Assembly: GCF_019042245.1 (NCBI RefSeq)
Contig: NZ_JAHQCX010000007.1
Span: forward strand, 1-64,000
DNA: 64,000 nt
Reading direction: 5' to 3'
Source of the DNA: Diplocloster modestus
GTDB taxonomy: Bacteria > Bacillota > Clostridia > Lachnospirales > Lachnospiraceae
Positions within the stretch are counted from its first letter, which is position 1, and the number at the start of each line of letters is the position of its first letter. The translations under genes were made by a program, and so were the position numbers. The notes below the pieces were generated by a model, which made no database searches, was not told the DNA's origin, and saw nothing but the letters and a program-made list of their open reading frames with translations. Positions 34,441 to 45,800 of this stretch are shown here, piece after piece.

Positions 34441-36243
34441 TTACATACCGTCCAGGCCGCTTAATCTGCCCCCGCACTCGATCCGGCCCCCGATTACAAT
34501 CCGGCTGCCTTCCTCCCCATCAGACCGGTTCCCGATCCAAAACAGCATGTCATCACCGTAGAACATATAAAGTCTGGCATATATATTCGCAAGACCCATG
34601 CCGTCAATCTGCATCGTGGAGAATTCATGATGCTCCACCAGTTCCCGGCAGTGATCCATGATTTCCCGGATCCTGTCCTCCGAAAAGCCTACCCCGTTGT
34701 CCTCAATGCTAATCCGGAACCGGTTATCTTCGATCTCACCCGAGATCTGGATCGCGCAGTCCAGCCGGTCGCTGTATTTCAAACTGTTTTCCACCAGGGG
34801 CTGAACCACCAGCTTCGGGACGATAATCTGCATCATAGGCAATGGAATATCATAATGCACCACGGTCTCCGGAAACCGCTCTTTCATAATGTCCACGTAA
34901 TCCCGGACGTGTCTGAATTCCTTTGAGAGCTTCACCCCATGCGCATCCTCACTGGAAATATAACGCAGCATATGCATCAAATGGCCGCATACCGTCGCCA
35001 CTTCATAGTCCTGCTTTTCCTCAGCCATGGCCGATATGGTCATCAGGGTATTATATAGAAAATGGGGCTGCATCTGCGCCTGCAGCGCCAGCATGGTTGA
35101 CTGTAATTCATAGGCCCGCAGGCTGATGGCCTCATCCATAGAGGTCCGTAATTTCTTCTGCATCAGGACGATCGTATCGGATAATATATTCAGCTCTTTT
35201 ATATCGGTTTTCACCGGCTCATAGGTAATCCAGTGATCCCCGTCAAAATCCACTTTTTCAATTTTACCGCTCATAATCTTCACCGGATCGGTAATACGAA
35301 CAGATATCCGGTATGTAATCATCAGGGAGCCAAACAGCAGCAGCAGAAAACCGATAAATACGATGATCAGATAGCTGATGACAGGCCGGTAAACTTTTGC
35401 TGTGCTGATACTTCCCACAATATATACACTGGAATTCATCACTGGCTGAATCTGTACCTCTATTCCGTTTTTCTTATATTTTTCTTTTACGACCAGCCCA
35501 TTTTCCCTCCGGACTTTAATATCGGTCTGGTCCTCCCCGTATAAAACACTGCCGTCTGCTGTGTAAACCGTGATATTCATATCCTCGCTGCGAACGATAT
35601 TATCCATCATATCCTTAAAACGGGTATACGGCACTTCGATATCCAGGATGGCGCTGGGAGCATAACTGGGCATGTTTTTGTTCATATCCCTCTGCAGGGA
35701 TATCACGGGGACCAGGTCATTTTTATAATAGGGATTCTGCGTATTGATCTCTTTTAATATATCACTTTCATTCATTTTACAGATTTTAAGGTTTCCCAGC
35801 CCGATCGGCGTGAACTCGTGCATGTCCCGATTCTCCCGCTCACTGATAAAATAATTGCTGCCCATCCAGATATATTTATTATCTTTCATCTGAACCGCGA
35901 CCCGGTAATCTTTCACGATCATTTTATAGCCAAGGAGATAGAGCTTGGTAAAGTAATCATTCACCGGTTCTCCCGCATTATAAGCATTGGGCAGATCTTC
36001 GGTTACTATCTTTTTAAATTCCTCCGAATTGCACAAATTGTTGGAAAAGGTGCGCATCTGCTCAAAAAAACTGTCGACTTCCTTAACAACCGTGTCATAA
36101 GCTGTCCTTTGTGCCAATTCTACTTTATCATTTACGTCTTTACCTATGTATATCATCAGGCTGATTATAACCAGCGAGAAAAAAAGGCTGATCATAACTG
36201 CAAAGGAACGAAATAATCTTGAAGAAATGGAAGAACCGTTCAT
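34441..36243 (-). CDS. YesM-type sensor histidine kinase
   Basis: A 600-residue membrane sensor kinase: transmembrane segment at about 14-36, extracellular Cache-like sensor (about 37-280), second transmembrane segment (about 283-305), HAMP linker, His_kinase domain with the phospho-His in LQAQMQPHFLYNTLM (about 390), and HATPase_c with NSLKYS and DNGVGF. It pairs with the response regulator directly downstream. Such pairs sense oligosaccharides, often through the cognate binding protein, and control CAZyme/ABC loci like this one. Confidence 0.93.
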   Translation of the reverse strand: MNGSSISSRLFRSFAVMISLFFSLVIISLMIYIGKDVNDKVELAQRTAYDTVVKEVDSFFEQMRTFSNNLCNSEEFKKIVTEDLPNAYNAGEPVNDYFTKLYLLGYKMIVKDYRVAVQMKDNKYIWMGSNYFISERENRDMHEFTPIGLGNLKICKMNESDILKEINTQNPYYKNDLVPVISLQRDMNKNMPSYAPSAILDIEVPYTRFKDMMDNIVRSEDMNITVYTADGSVLYGEDQTDIKVRRENGLVVKEKYKKNGIEVQIQPVMNSSVYIVGSISTAKVYRPVISYLIIVFIGFLLLLFGSLMITYRISVRITDPVKIMSGKIEKVDFDGDHWITYEPVKTDIKELNILSDTIVLMQKKLRTSMDEAISLRAYELQSTMLALQAQMQPHFLYNTLMTISAMAEEKQDYEVATVCGHLMHMLRYISSEDAHGVKLSKEFRHVRDYVDIMKERFPETVVHYDIPLPMMQIIVPKLVVQPLVENSLKYSDRLDCAIQISGEIEDNRFRISIEDNGVGFSEDRIREIMDHCRELVEHHEFSTMQIDGMGLANIYARLYMFYGDDMLFWIGNRSDGEEGSRIVIGGRIECGGRLSGLDGM

Positions 36244-36343
36244 AACTTTATCTCCTGGTTAAATGTATCCGTTTCCTATATGATACATTAATCTATACGC
36301 ATTTACCAGTCACTTAAAATAGCAGTACTTTATTATCCTCTAA

Positions 36344-37171
36344 TCAGCCCTTCACAGCTCCTGCGACCATTCCGGATATAATATATTTCTGGCCGCATAT
36401 ATAAACTGCCAGTACCGGCACGATCGCATACAGGATTGTCACACTGACCAGATTCCAGCTGGCCGTGAAAGTCCCGTAGAAATTATAGACCTGCTGCACC
36501 ACAACTGCCTTGTCCGGATCCGGCAGCATATACAGCGGGATCGTGAATTCATTCCAGCAGTTCAGAAAGTTAATCATAATTACCGTGACCGTAACCGGTT
36601 TCAGCATCGGGAAGATCACCTGGAAAAAGATCCGAAGCGCGCCGGCGCCGTCCACGATGGCAGCCTCATCCAGCTCTTTCGGGATAGAATTTAAAAATCC
36701 ATAAAACAGGAACACACTTAACGGCAAAATCAAGGCAGTGTATACAAGAACCACACCCAGCTGCGTGTTATATATGCCTAAAATCCGGGTTACCTTTACC
36801 ACGGTTACCATGCTGATCGGAAACATCAGGCCCAGGGCAAAATAGGTATAGATCGCCAGATTCCCTTTTGTTTTCCTGCGGGCCAGTACATAGGCGCACA
36901 TGGATGCGCACAGAACGCTGATCAGCACAGGGAATACACTTACAATCAGGCTGTTGACGTAAGAGCGCAGGATATTCCCCACCCTCCACACCTCACCGAA
37001 ATTCTCCCAGTGAAATTCCGACGGCGGCGCAATACTCATATTGATCGCCTCGCTGCTTGTTTTCAGGGCGTTAAACAGGATTACAACAATCGGTATCAGG
37101 ATCAGGAGAGACAAAACCCAAGCGAATATTTCCTTGCCGATATTCCAGATCGTGCGTTTATTTGTCACCAT
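36344..37171 (-). CDS. carbohydrate ABC permease, MalG type
   Basis: A 275-residue permease with six membrane segments and the EAA loop IPKELDEAAIVDGAGALRIF at about 165-185, characteristic of carbohydrate-uptake-type 1 importers. It pairs with the MalF-type permease 14 bases upstream. No ATPase gene is present in the locus; as is common in Firmicutes, a shared MsmK/UgpC-type ATPase encoded elsewhere would energise it. Confidence 0.93.
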   Translation of the reverse strand: MVTNKRTIWNIGKEIFAWVLSLLILIPIVVILFNALKTSSEAINMSIAPPSEFHWENFGEVWRVGNILRSYVNSLIVSVFPVLISVLCASMCAYVLARRKTKGNLAIYTYFALGLMFPISMVTVVKVTRILGIYNTQLGVVLVYTALILPLSVFLFYGFLNSIPKELDEAAIVDGAGALRIFFQVIFPMLKPVTVTVIMINFLNCWNEFTIPLYMLPDPDKAVVVQQVYNFYGTFTASWNLVSVTILYAIVPVLAVYICGQKYIISGMVAGAVKG

Positions 37172-37185
37172 AAGTCTTCCCTCCT

Positions 37186-38070
37186 CTAAGAATCAAAATC
37201 TTTGTTGGTCAGCTTCAGCGCGATCAGGCCGAATGCCGCCGTAATGATAAACATCACCACACCGTAGGCAGATGACATGCCGTACATCCTCTTGCCGAAC
37301 TCCTTGAATACCATCGTGTTGATCAATTCCGTGGAGCCGTTGGGGCCGCCGCCGGTCAGCACATAGACGATGTCGAAGGCTTTCAGTCCCTGGGAAAGAT
37401 TCAGCAGCAGGTTAATGGAAATCGAGGGGAGCATCCGCGGCAGGGTAATAAAGCGAAGTTTCTGGTAAGCGGTGGCGCCGTCTATGGAAGCCGCCTCGTA
37501 GAAGGACTGGTCGATCAGCTGCAGCCCCGCCAGATAGATCACCATGTTAAAACCGGTCTGCCGCCATACTTCCACGAACATGACGGAGCCGAATGCAGAC
37601 CCGGCGGTTGTAAGCCACGGCTTAACCAGGTTCTCAAGCCCGACGGCACCCAGAAGCTGGTTGAAAAATCCGCTGGTCATTAACAGGGAGCCGAAGATCA
37701 GTCCGATGATCAGCGGGGAGAGCATACTGGGCATAAAGTATACCGCCCTCAGCGCATGGCGGCTCTTCAATCCTTCATTAAACAACAGGGCCAGCGTAAA
37801 ACCGATCACATTTTTAAGTACCGTTGTGACCAGCCCGAATTCTATGGTCCGCGTGATCACAGAGGTCAGCTCGGGATTGGAAAATATTTTTTTAAAATTA
37901 TCGAGCCCGATAAAATGTGCCACTTCCCCGGTGATCTTAATCGCATTCCAGTCCGTCAGGGAATAATAAAAGTTCAGCGCCACCGGAAAGATAAACAACA
38001 GGGAATATAGGACAATGGCCGGAATACTGAATCCCCAGTGATATATTTTTTTATTTATCAAGGTAATCAC
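37186..38070 (-). CDS. carbohydrate ABC permease, MalF type
   Basis: A 294-residue permease with six membrane segments and the EAA loop SFYEAASIDGATAYQKLRFI around 188-208 and a C-terminal region similar to LplB/UgpA permeases. It follows the solute-binding gene by 56 bases and precedes the MalG-type partner by 14 bases. Together they form the membrane channel of a CUT1 oligosaccharide importer, probably for products of the large hydrolase encoded upstream. Confidence 0.93.
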   Translation of the reverse strand: MITLINKKIYHWGFSIPAIVLYSLLFIFPVALNFYYSLTDWNAIKITGEVAHFIGLDNFKKIFSNPELTSVITRTIEFGLVTTVLKNVIGFTLALLFNEGLKSRHALRAVYFMPSMLSPLIIGLIFGSLLMTSGFFNQLLGAVGLENLVKPWLTTAGSAFGSVMFVEVWRQTGFNMVIYLAGLQLIDQSFYEAASIDGATAYQKLRFITLPRMLPSISINLLLNLSQGLKAFDIVYVLTGGGPNGSTELINTMVFKEFGKRMYGMSSAYGVVMFIITAAFGLIALKLTNKDFDS

Positions 38071-38126
38071 TCCATAATCAGGAGAGGCGGCAGGTTCTTA
38101 CACTTGCCGCCCCAACACTGCTATTT

Positions 38127-39515
38127 TTAGTTTGTTGCGGCCGCGTCAAACATGGTAGCGCGGTATGTATCCATATTTTCCAGGAACTGATCCGGGGTCG
38201 TTGTTCCGGCTGCAAAGCCCTGGAAATATTTGTAAAGATCGGGATCCCAGTACAGCATGTCGTTCATAATTCTTACCGCAGGTTCTTCCTTGCTTCTCTC
38301 CAGCGCTTCGTTAGTCGCATTGGTGGGTTTTACTGTGGTTACGCCCTTGAACGCGGCGGTTACGAGATCGGTACGGGCCGCATAGTAGGTATCCAGGTTT
38401 TCAGGCTTTGCCAGGAATTCCAGATAAGCCTTGCACGCGTCTACGTTCTGGCTGTATTTGTTGACGTATTTGGAGATACCGCCGCCGTTTGCGTTTATCG
38501 AATCCGTTCCGGCTACCGGCAGAGGGAACATGCCCCAATCGTCTTTACAGCCATTGGCAGCCAGTTCCGCGGGATATGCAGTATAAGTTACCATCATAAC
38601 CGTGTCACGGTTCTGCAGTGAAGTATAGCTGCCGAACCAGTCTTCCGACTGACCGTCGTTGGTATAATATTTCGGTTTTCCGTCCGTGCCCTTTGCGCTC
38701 AGGAAGTCCGCGATCTGGGTTAAGCCTTCTTTCGCTGATTTCAGGGAAGCGATCTTATTGTCCTTGGACTCGTTCAGCCATTCCGACGCACTCGGAGATA
38801 CTTCGCGGTTAAACACATTTGTCATGGAATAGAACCAAGACTGGGTATGCCATACACCGTTGATGGGTTCGTATAGCGGGGTCTTTCCCAAATCCTTGAT
38901 CGAATCACACAGCGCTACGAATTCATCCCAGGTCTCTGCAGGTTTCAGATTGTTTTCATCAAAAAACGTCTTATTGTAGAGAACGCCTTCATAGTCTACT
39001 CCCCAGGTGCTGAACCCGTACAGCTTGTCTTCATAGGTATTCGCTGTCACGGCCCAGTCCTCCATGTTGGCCGCCCAGGGCTCATTGGATAGATCCAGTG
39101 CCATATCGGGAACTCCTAAAGATACCATGGGCTTCCCAGCATCATACATAAAGATATCCACCACATCGCTGCCATCCGCCAGGGAGGTTCCCAGCAGAGT
39201 GCTATATCCGTTATCAGGGGTCACCAGAAGTTTTACTTCGATACCGGTTTCCTCCTTGAACTTTTCGATCAGTTCACGGTCAATATCCTTGATCCAGTTT
39301 TGAGAAGCCATCATTGTGATGGTGCTGCCTGCAGCGGCTCCTTTTGAATCCTCCTGCCTGTCGGCAGGTTTTGCTGTGGCTTCGGGTGCGGATGACTCTG
39401 CCGGTGCGGCTGCCGGAGCCTCTGCCTCTTTGCTTCCATTGCCGCAGCCGGCGGTTCCCATAATCATCGCCGCGGAGAGCGCAACAGATACCATTTTTAC
39501 AAACCTTTTTTTCAT
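38127..39515 (-). CDS. extracellular solute-binding lipoprotein, CUT1 type
   Basis: A 462-residue family 1 solute-binding protein. Signal peptide with lipobox MGTAGC (Cys near residue 24), an Ala/Glu/Pro-rich linker to about 60, then the two-lobed binding domain, with the typical DRELIEKFKEETGIEVKLLV and DIFMYDAG stretches. It delivers oligosaccharide to the permeases that follow. It is preceded by AGGAGG. A -10 TATAAT lies at 39575-39580 on the minus strand with a poor -35, consistent with activator-dependent expression by the YesN protein. Confidence 0.93.
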   Translation of the reverse strand: MKKRFVKMVSVALSAAMIMGTAGCGNGSKEAEAPAAAPAESSAPEATAKPADRQEDSKGAAAGSTITMMASQNWIKDIDRELIEKFKEETGIEVKLLVTPDNGYSTLLGTSLADGSDVVDIFMYDAGKPMVSLGVPDMALDLSNEPWAANMEDWAVTANTYEDKLYGFSTWGVDYEGVLYNKTFFDENNLKPAETWDEFVALCDSIKDLGKTPLYEPINGVWHTQSWFYSMTNVFNREVSPSASEWLNESKDNKIASLKSAKEGLTQIADFLSAKGTDGKPKYYTNDGQSEDWFGSYTSLQNRDTVMMVTYTAYPAELAANGCKDDWGMFPLPVAGTDSINANGGGISKYVNKYSQNVDACKAYLEFLAKPENLDTYYAARTDLVTAAFKGVTTVKPTNATNEALERSKEEPAVRIMNDMLYWDPDLYKYFQGFAAGTTTPDQFLENMDTYRATMFDAAATN

Positions 39516-39574
39516 TGAATTACCTCCTGTTATTTTAGATATTTCTTATAGAAAACTAGCTTTCTTTATCTATA

Positions 39575-39580
39575 ATTATA
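39575..39580 (-). promoter_or_regulatory. -10 box upstream of the solute-binding gene
   Basis: TATAAT on the minus strand, about 60 bases before the ATG; no good -35, as expected for an activated promoter. The rest of the 39516-39837 gap holds only this and the hairpin at 39696. Confidence 0.4.
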
Positions 39581-39695
39581 CTCAAATAGCACAAAAACTC
39601 CATGGATAGATTCTACGCAGTTTGTGTACTTTTTTTACATTCCATAATCATTATCATTATCTTAATCATGTGAGGATTAAGAGGACGGCCGTGAA

Positions 39696-39721
39696 AACGG
39701 CGTGGCCAAAGCCACGCCGTT
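39696..39721 (-). terminator. terminator after the large hydrolase gene
   Basis: Perfect 11-bp stem AACGGCGTGGC / GCCACGCCGTT with a CAAA loop, about 117 bases beyond the stop codon. On the minus strand a short T-run follows. Confidence 0.7.
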
Positions 39722-39837
39722 CACTCATACAACCTATACAGTATTTAGGAGCCGCCGTCTGATGAATAATTTCATGATCCGACAACGATAGAGCATTTTT
39801 AATGTACCACTCGGTCAGCTGTTTCAAGCATACGCTT

Positions 39838-42800
39838 TCAGCATTTTCTTCTCCTCCGGTACAGAATCTGGGCCGAAACTGCCCCGATCGCCAGCAGTAC
39901 CAGCAGTATCCACACAAAGGTGTTCGCGCTGTCTCCCGTGGATGCACCTTTTGCGGTACTCGCAGAATCATCGGAACTCTGTCCGCCGCCGCCCGAACCG
40001 TTGGAATCATCGGACGGGTTGGACGTCTTGTCCTTGAGCCCCCGGATGGCTGTTTCAAGTGTAGCTTTCGCAGCATCCACCTCCTGCCGTGTGGCCTCTG
40101 TCTTATTAAGGACAGCCAGCGCAGCGTCACGGGCGGTTACAAACTGGTTCCAGCTCTCCTCCGTATAGTTCCCCTGCTTTTTATCTTTATGCTGGTCATA
40201 GAGAGCTTTTAATAGTGTTTTGTCCACAGCGGTCTGTGCGATCTGGAGCTTGTCGATGGCTTCTGAGAGTGCTTTGTGCGCATCGTCCACGCTCTTCTGG
40301 GTCGCCTTCTTATCGTTCAGTACCAAGAGTGCTTTTTCAAGCTTATCCCGGAACAGATTCCAGCTCTCTCCGGTATAGGAACCCTGCTTTTTGTCCTTAT
40401 TATCATCATAAAGCTTCTGAAGTTTCGATTTATCTACGACAGCGGGTTCTTCCTTTTCTGTCAGTGCGTCGATCGCGGCCTGCAGCCTGCCCACTTCCAC
40501 ATTGAGCTCATCAGCCGTGGTAATCCGGTCTACTGCCTCTTCCGCCTGCCTGATGGCTGCCTGCAGCGCGTTGTAGGTGTCATCCGTATGATTGCCTTTT
40601 TGGATGGCTTTCGCCTGGGCGATCAAGTCGGTCAGTGCGGATTTATCAAATTCAGCCGGTTTGTTTTTCTCATAGAGTTCTTTCACTTTTTGGTCAGATA
40701 TGGAGGTACTGTAGAACAGGATCTCATCCATCATGCCCTTGAAGCTGTTCATGGCCTCACCGCCTGCATTATTCCGGCATCCGCCGATCCACATCATATA
40801 AGGGCTCTGACTCTGGTCCACACCCGCTTTGGTATCAAACGCAACTGGTTCGCCGTTTAAGTACAGGACGAATTTATCTCCATCTCTGACGACAGCAAAG
40901 TGGTTCCACTGATTCGCAGTGACTTTCTTATCACCACTCGCTAATTCCACGACGATCTCCGTCTCAGAGTCATGGCCGGGATAGGACCCATCCCCATTGT
41001 TCGCGGCGAATTTAAGCTCTCCTTTTTCCACCGTGAGATTATAGCGCCAGCCGTCATAGGTATCCCGCATCTGAGAGACCAGGGACTGAATCCGGTTCGT
41101 ATCTTCCGGCTTAAACCAGCCGCTGATGGAATATTTGTTCAGATCTTTGACAATCTCACCCACATCCACATAGTTGTTCCTACCGTCGAAGCACAGACCA
41201 TTTCCGGATACGCCGGGCTTGCGTTCCACGGTGTCACCGGCGATAGCTCCGTTTACTCCATAGATGGAATCCACAGCGGTCTTTCCGCTCTCTTCTTCAA
41301 ACTTAAATTCTCTTAAAGGTCCATAAGTTACTTTCGTCTGTGCAGGGGTAATGACATTGCCTGACAGATCTTTTACATTTTTAATAGTAATCACGGTTTC
41401 CACAAACGGTTCCAGTGGATTCGCAAGGGTCAGCATGACGGTCCGGTTGTCATTGAGCAGTTCAGCTTTGGCCACGGTATTCGCGGATGCGTTTGTCCTG
41501 CCGGCAGCACTGGTGATGGTATAGTTATTGCCATCATTTGCCGTTTCCCTGGTCACGGATTCGTTAAATTCCACCTGCACCTGGGTGCTGGAAACAGGTA
41601 TGGAATTCTGGATGACCGGGCCTGCCGTATCCGGTACCGTGCTCACCTTCACAGCCGATTTCTCCCCGTTCACGGTGTTATGCACGGCGGCGACCTCAAA
41701 GTCATAATCTTTTTCGGATTCCAGCGTTTTGTCTGTATACTGATTCGTAAAGGTCTTACCGATGTATTCCCCGTTCCGGTAAATATGATATTCTTTTACA
41801 TTCATTCCGTCCATCTGTACCGCGTCCCAGGTCAGCGTAACCTCACTGGAAGAGATGGCACTGATCGCCAGATTCTTTGGTGCCGGGATCGATACATCAG
41901 CCACATCAGACGGCACCTGTTCCGGATCATAGATCGTAAGCCAGGTGTAAGTACTGGGTTCCATGGTCAATTCAATCTCGATATCGCCGTTGGAGTCAAT
42001 GGTGTATTCTTTCCCGTTCATATCACCGATGCACACAAAGGCTTTTTTATCCGTTGGAACCGCATTTACCTCGGGAATCTCAGGTACCGAAGGTGTCTTG
42101 TCCTGATAATTGGCCCCCATATGTCCGATGGGGCCGGAGGTGCGTGTCGGAGGTGTCAGCCGGTAATGGGAGCCTTCCATGGGCGCAGGCGCGGATGTGC
42201 GGTCGGTAAGTCCCGTAAAGTACAGCGGAATCTTGACCTTCTGCGTCACGGTCCCGCCGGTCTGGTTAAAGAAAGCTGCCAGTCCCTTCTGCTCATACTC
42301 CGGGGACGCATGGACAAAGCCGTCGATCGCCGTGGTGTTCATACTCTCGATGTCGACCGGTACAGGCGGCGCGATATGTATGATATCAGCCCCTAGGATA
42401 TCGCGGTACTTGTTGTAGAATCTCCCCCAGGTTTCGATCACATTTTCCGACGGACTGAACTTACCGTCATCTTCCTGATACAGCCCGTTTCCTCCGCGGT
42501 AGGAACCTATGACACCGCTCATCATGTTCATGCCCACCATAAAGTCGTAGGATTCTATTCGTTCGTTATAAGGCCAGAAGGAGGAATCACCGCCGCCCCC
42601 ATAAGGTGAGAGAGGTACCAGAGTCCAGCCCATGGCCGGTGTCTTTTCAAAGGTCCCGTAATAGGACATCTGTCTGCCATAGATCAGCTGCGCCGCATGC
42701 GGAACGTTAAAGCCCGGCTCAGCATATCCCATAACCGCCATATTGGCACCCGCCAGGAAATTCCAGTCGGGGGAATTGATGTATACGTTGCGCGCCCGAA

Positions 42801-45800
42801 GCTCCCGGTAGAAGTCACGGATCGCGTATTCCCACTGTTTGACTACGGAGTCCTCCGCGCCCTCATGGCCGGAATGATCCGAATGGGTACAGATCGCGCC
42901 GGGGAACGGCCCATCCACTTCCAGACAGTCAAAATCAGTAGCGTCAATAAATTTCAGTGTGTTTTCCAGTGTATTGTGAGCTTCCGGCCCGTTCATACAC
43001 CGCATGGTACCCCAGGTGCCGTCCTCATTGGATTCGCTTTGATCCCCTCTGGCCGCCTGCATGACATAGGCCCCCAGAAGAATATTCTTTGAGTGGGCAT
43101 ATTCTGTCAGCGCTTTGAATTTATCGATATTTCCCTGGGAGATATCTTCCACGTTGGCTCCGGATCCAAAGGACATCAGAACCATGTTGAAGCCCGCATT
43201 GGCCGCCTGGTCAATGCCCCATCTCACCGTATCCGGGTTGGAGCTGATCAGATGATAGATGAGCGGTGCGTCCAGCGTCTGCGGGAACAGGACGCGGTAC
43301 ATTTTTTTGACCTCCAGAGTCTGCCACTCGAAATAACTGCTGCTGTGGAACAGTTCATACAGCTGATGGGATTCGAAGGTCTCCCCGTTTTTCAAGCGGT
43401 AATTCGGCCCGAAGTTTTCAAAGTCGTATTTTCCCATCTTGGCACTGTTGTTCTCAGCATCCACCGCATAGCTGCTGATAATCAGACCATTGGCATCATC
43501 CACATCTTCCCACTGTTTGAAGATATACTGTCCGTTGTTTCTGTCATGGTTGTCATTGCCCATGTTCATGTTGGAGTCCATATAGAGGGCATCCTGCAGG
43601 CTTCTGGGCGCAGGCAGCACCTCTGTGGACATGCGGTGAACCACCACATCATTTTCTCCGGTGTTGGTCACATTGACAACCTTGCTCATGGCCGGAAGTC
43701 CGTCATAGATCTCATAGCGGACCTGCACCTTCACACCCGCAAACTTCGCATCTGCAGTGTCGGGCGCCGTGAAATTGACGACGAGAGCCTTGCCCTTGGC
43801 CGGCCACGGCGTGTTTTTCATGGACGGAGGCGAGATTCTTTCGTCGAATTCCCAATGGAATGGTTCTTTCGTACTGTCTTCGATCTGATAATTCTCGTAT
43901 TGGAACGTGGGGATGGTTTCATCTGTACCGCCCACATCGAACAGGGTATCGGACGCCGTATCCTTATCCACATACTGATCATTCAGCGCCATCCGGATGT
44001 CTGCCTGGAGATTTCCTTTGTCCAGCATGCTGATACCGGTATAAAGGTTCTGATAGTCAACAGTCAGAAAGTTTTGGTTTATGTCAAACACTCGTTTTAC
44101 AAGTCCGTTGGATATCGTAACCTTTCCATCCTGCTCCTGAATGTCGGACGGGGTGCTGACTTTACCCGCCGCCCAGTATTCCATGCCGCTCTCCGAAGCT
44201 CCGCCTTCCAGGTCCTGGGCCACCGAATAGGTGTATTCCGCTGCCAGGTTTGCAATTCCTTTTTCATTGACAACAGCACCGGCCAGAATTTTATAGGTGT
44301 AGGAACCGCCCGGAACCAGTTTTTCCGTGGATTTTACCACCAGCGTTTCCATCCCGTCGACCGTGTCATCCTGTTCCTCCAAAGCCGACTCTGCAGCCAC
44401 AGGGTTTCCTTCCCCATCATAGATCTGAACCGGCTCCGTTCCCGTGGACAGTCCCATATTATAAGAGATCTGTATCCTTCCTTCCGGGCTGATCAAAGAG
44501 CCTTCCTTCGGGTTGACTGCACTCACTTCCGGCGGAAGCTTATCCTTAATGCCCACGGTGGCCTCTTCCACCTGCTCCTGCGTCAGGGCTTTATCGTAGA
44601 TCCTGACGTCATCCAATCTTCCCTTAAATGCGTGTCCGTTGAATATCCCGGTGCCATCCGCATTATAACCGCATCCAATCAGCATATTTACCGGATTCGT
44701 ACTCAGGTCTGTGGTGGCGCCTCCTCCTGTGCTGATCAGCTGGCCGTTAATGTAAAGGCAGGTCTTCTGTTTGTTGCCGGTAACCGTAATATTTGTCCAG
44801 TCACCAAAAGTAAATGTGCCTGCTGGAGCCCCTACACCGGCGCCGTCCAGTGAGCAGTCTATGGTTCCCTCCCTGCCGCTGTCTCCTCTTATCGCAATGT
44901 AGAAGGAATGCTCTCCAACCGTTGTCCGGTCCCGTCCAAATATCTTATTCAGATTATTCGCCGCGCCTTTTTCCAGGAAAGCCCAAGCAGAAAAGGTGTA
45001 CTCTGTAGTGACCGCCGGATTGCCCACGTCTGCATAAGCGGTCTGGCCGTCAAACCGGATGGATTTGTCAAAGATACCGAAATCATCTACCTCGCAGGTA
45101 CCATAGATCGGATATTCCGCGTTATCCATGTCATTGATAATGACTTTTTTTCCGCTGTTTTCACCGCTGCCGTCAATTATTTCATCCATGGCGAACTTGT
45201 ACAGGGGATCCGGCAATGTGACATCGCCTCCGCCTCCCTCTCCTGTGCCGGATACATCAGCCAAATCTTTGATTTCATCCGCGGAAAGGGATCGGTTATA
45301 GAGTTTCAGGTCATCCATCAGCCCCTTGAACATATGCGGCTGGAACGGTCCGTCTCCCTGCTCATTCCAGCAGGTGCCGACCAGAAGCCCCAGATCCCAT
45401 TCATCCACAGGACCGGGTGTCTGTGTGACTGCCGCGGCTTCCCCGTTGATATACAGCGTCTGTGCCGTTCCATCATTGGTCACAGCCACGTGCTGCCAGG
45501 AACCAAGTGCGACAGTCCCGGCACCGGTCTCGGTGTAACCGGGGCATTCGGCTTCCAGCTTTCCATTGTTCCGGATGCGCAGGCCCAGCTCTTTCTCATC
45601 CGGTACTGCGGTGCGTGCCCTTCCGGTGATCCGGCTGAGTCCATTGGGACTGGAATCAATATTTACCCATGCGGCGACCGTGAGCTGTCCGGTGGTAAAC
45701 TGGTAATCCTGCCCCAGATTGATGTAATTTGTACTTCCGTCAAGCCTTAAGGCCTGTCCGTGTCCCTCTTTGCCTTCCTCCAGCACGGCAGGGTTCCCCT

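Noticed and set aside
43093..44853. 586-codon open frame on the plus strand opposite the large hydrolase gene
   Set aside because: It is an antisense shadow of the strongly coding hydrolase frame; its translation is rich in His, Arg, Ile and Phe with no domain and no ribosome site.
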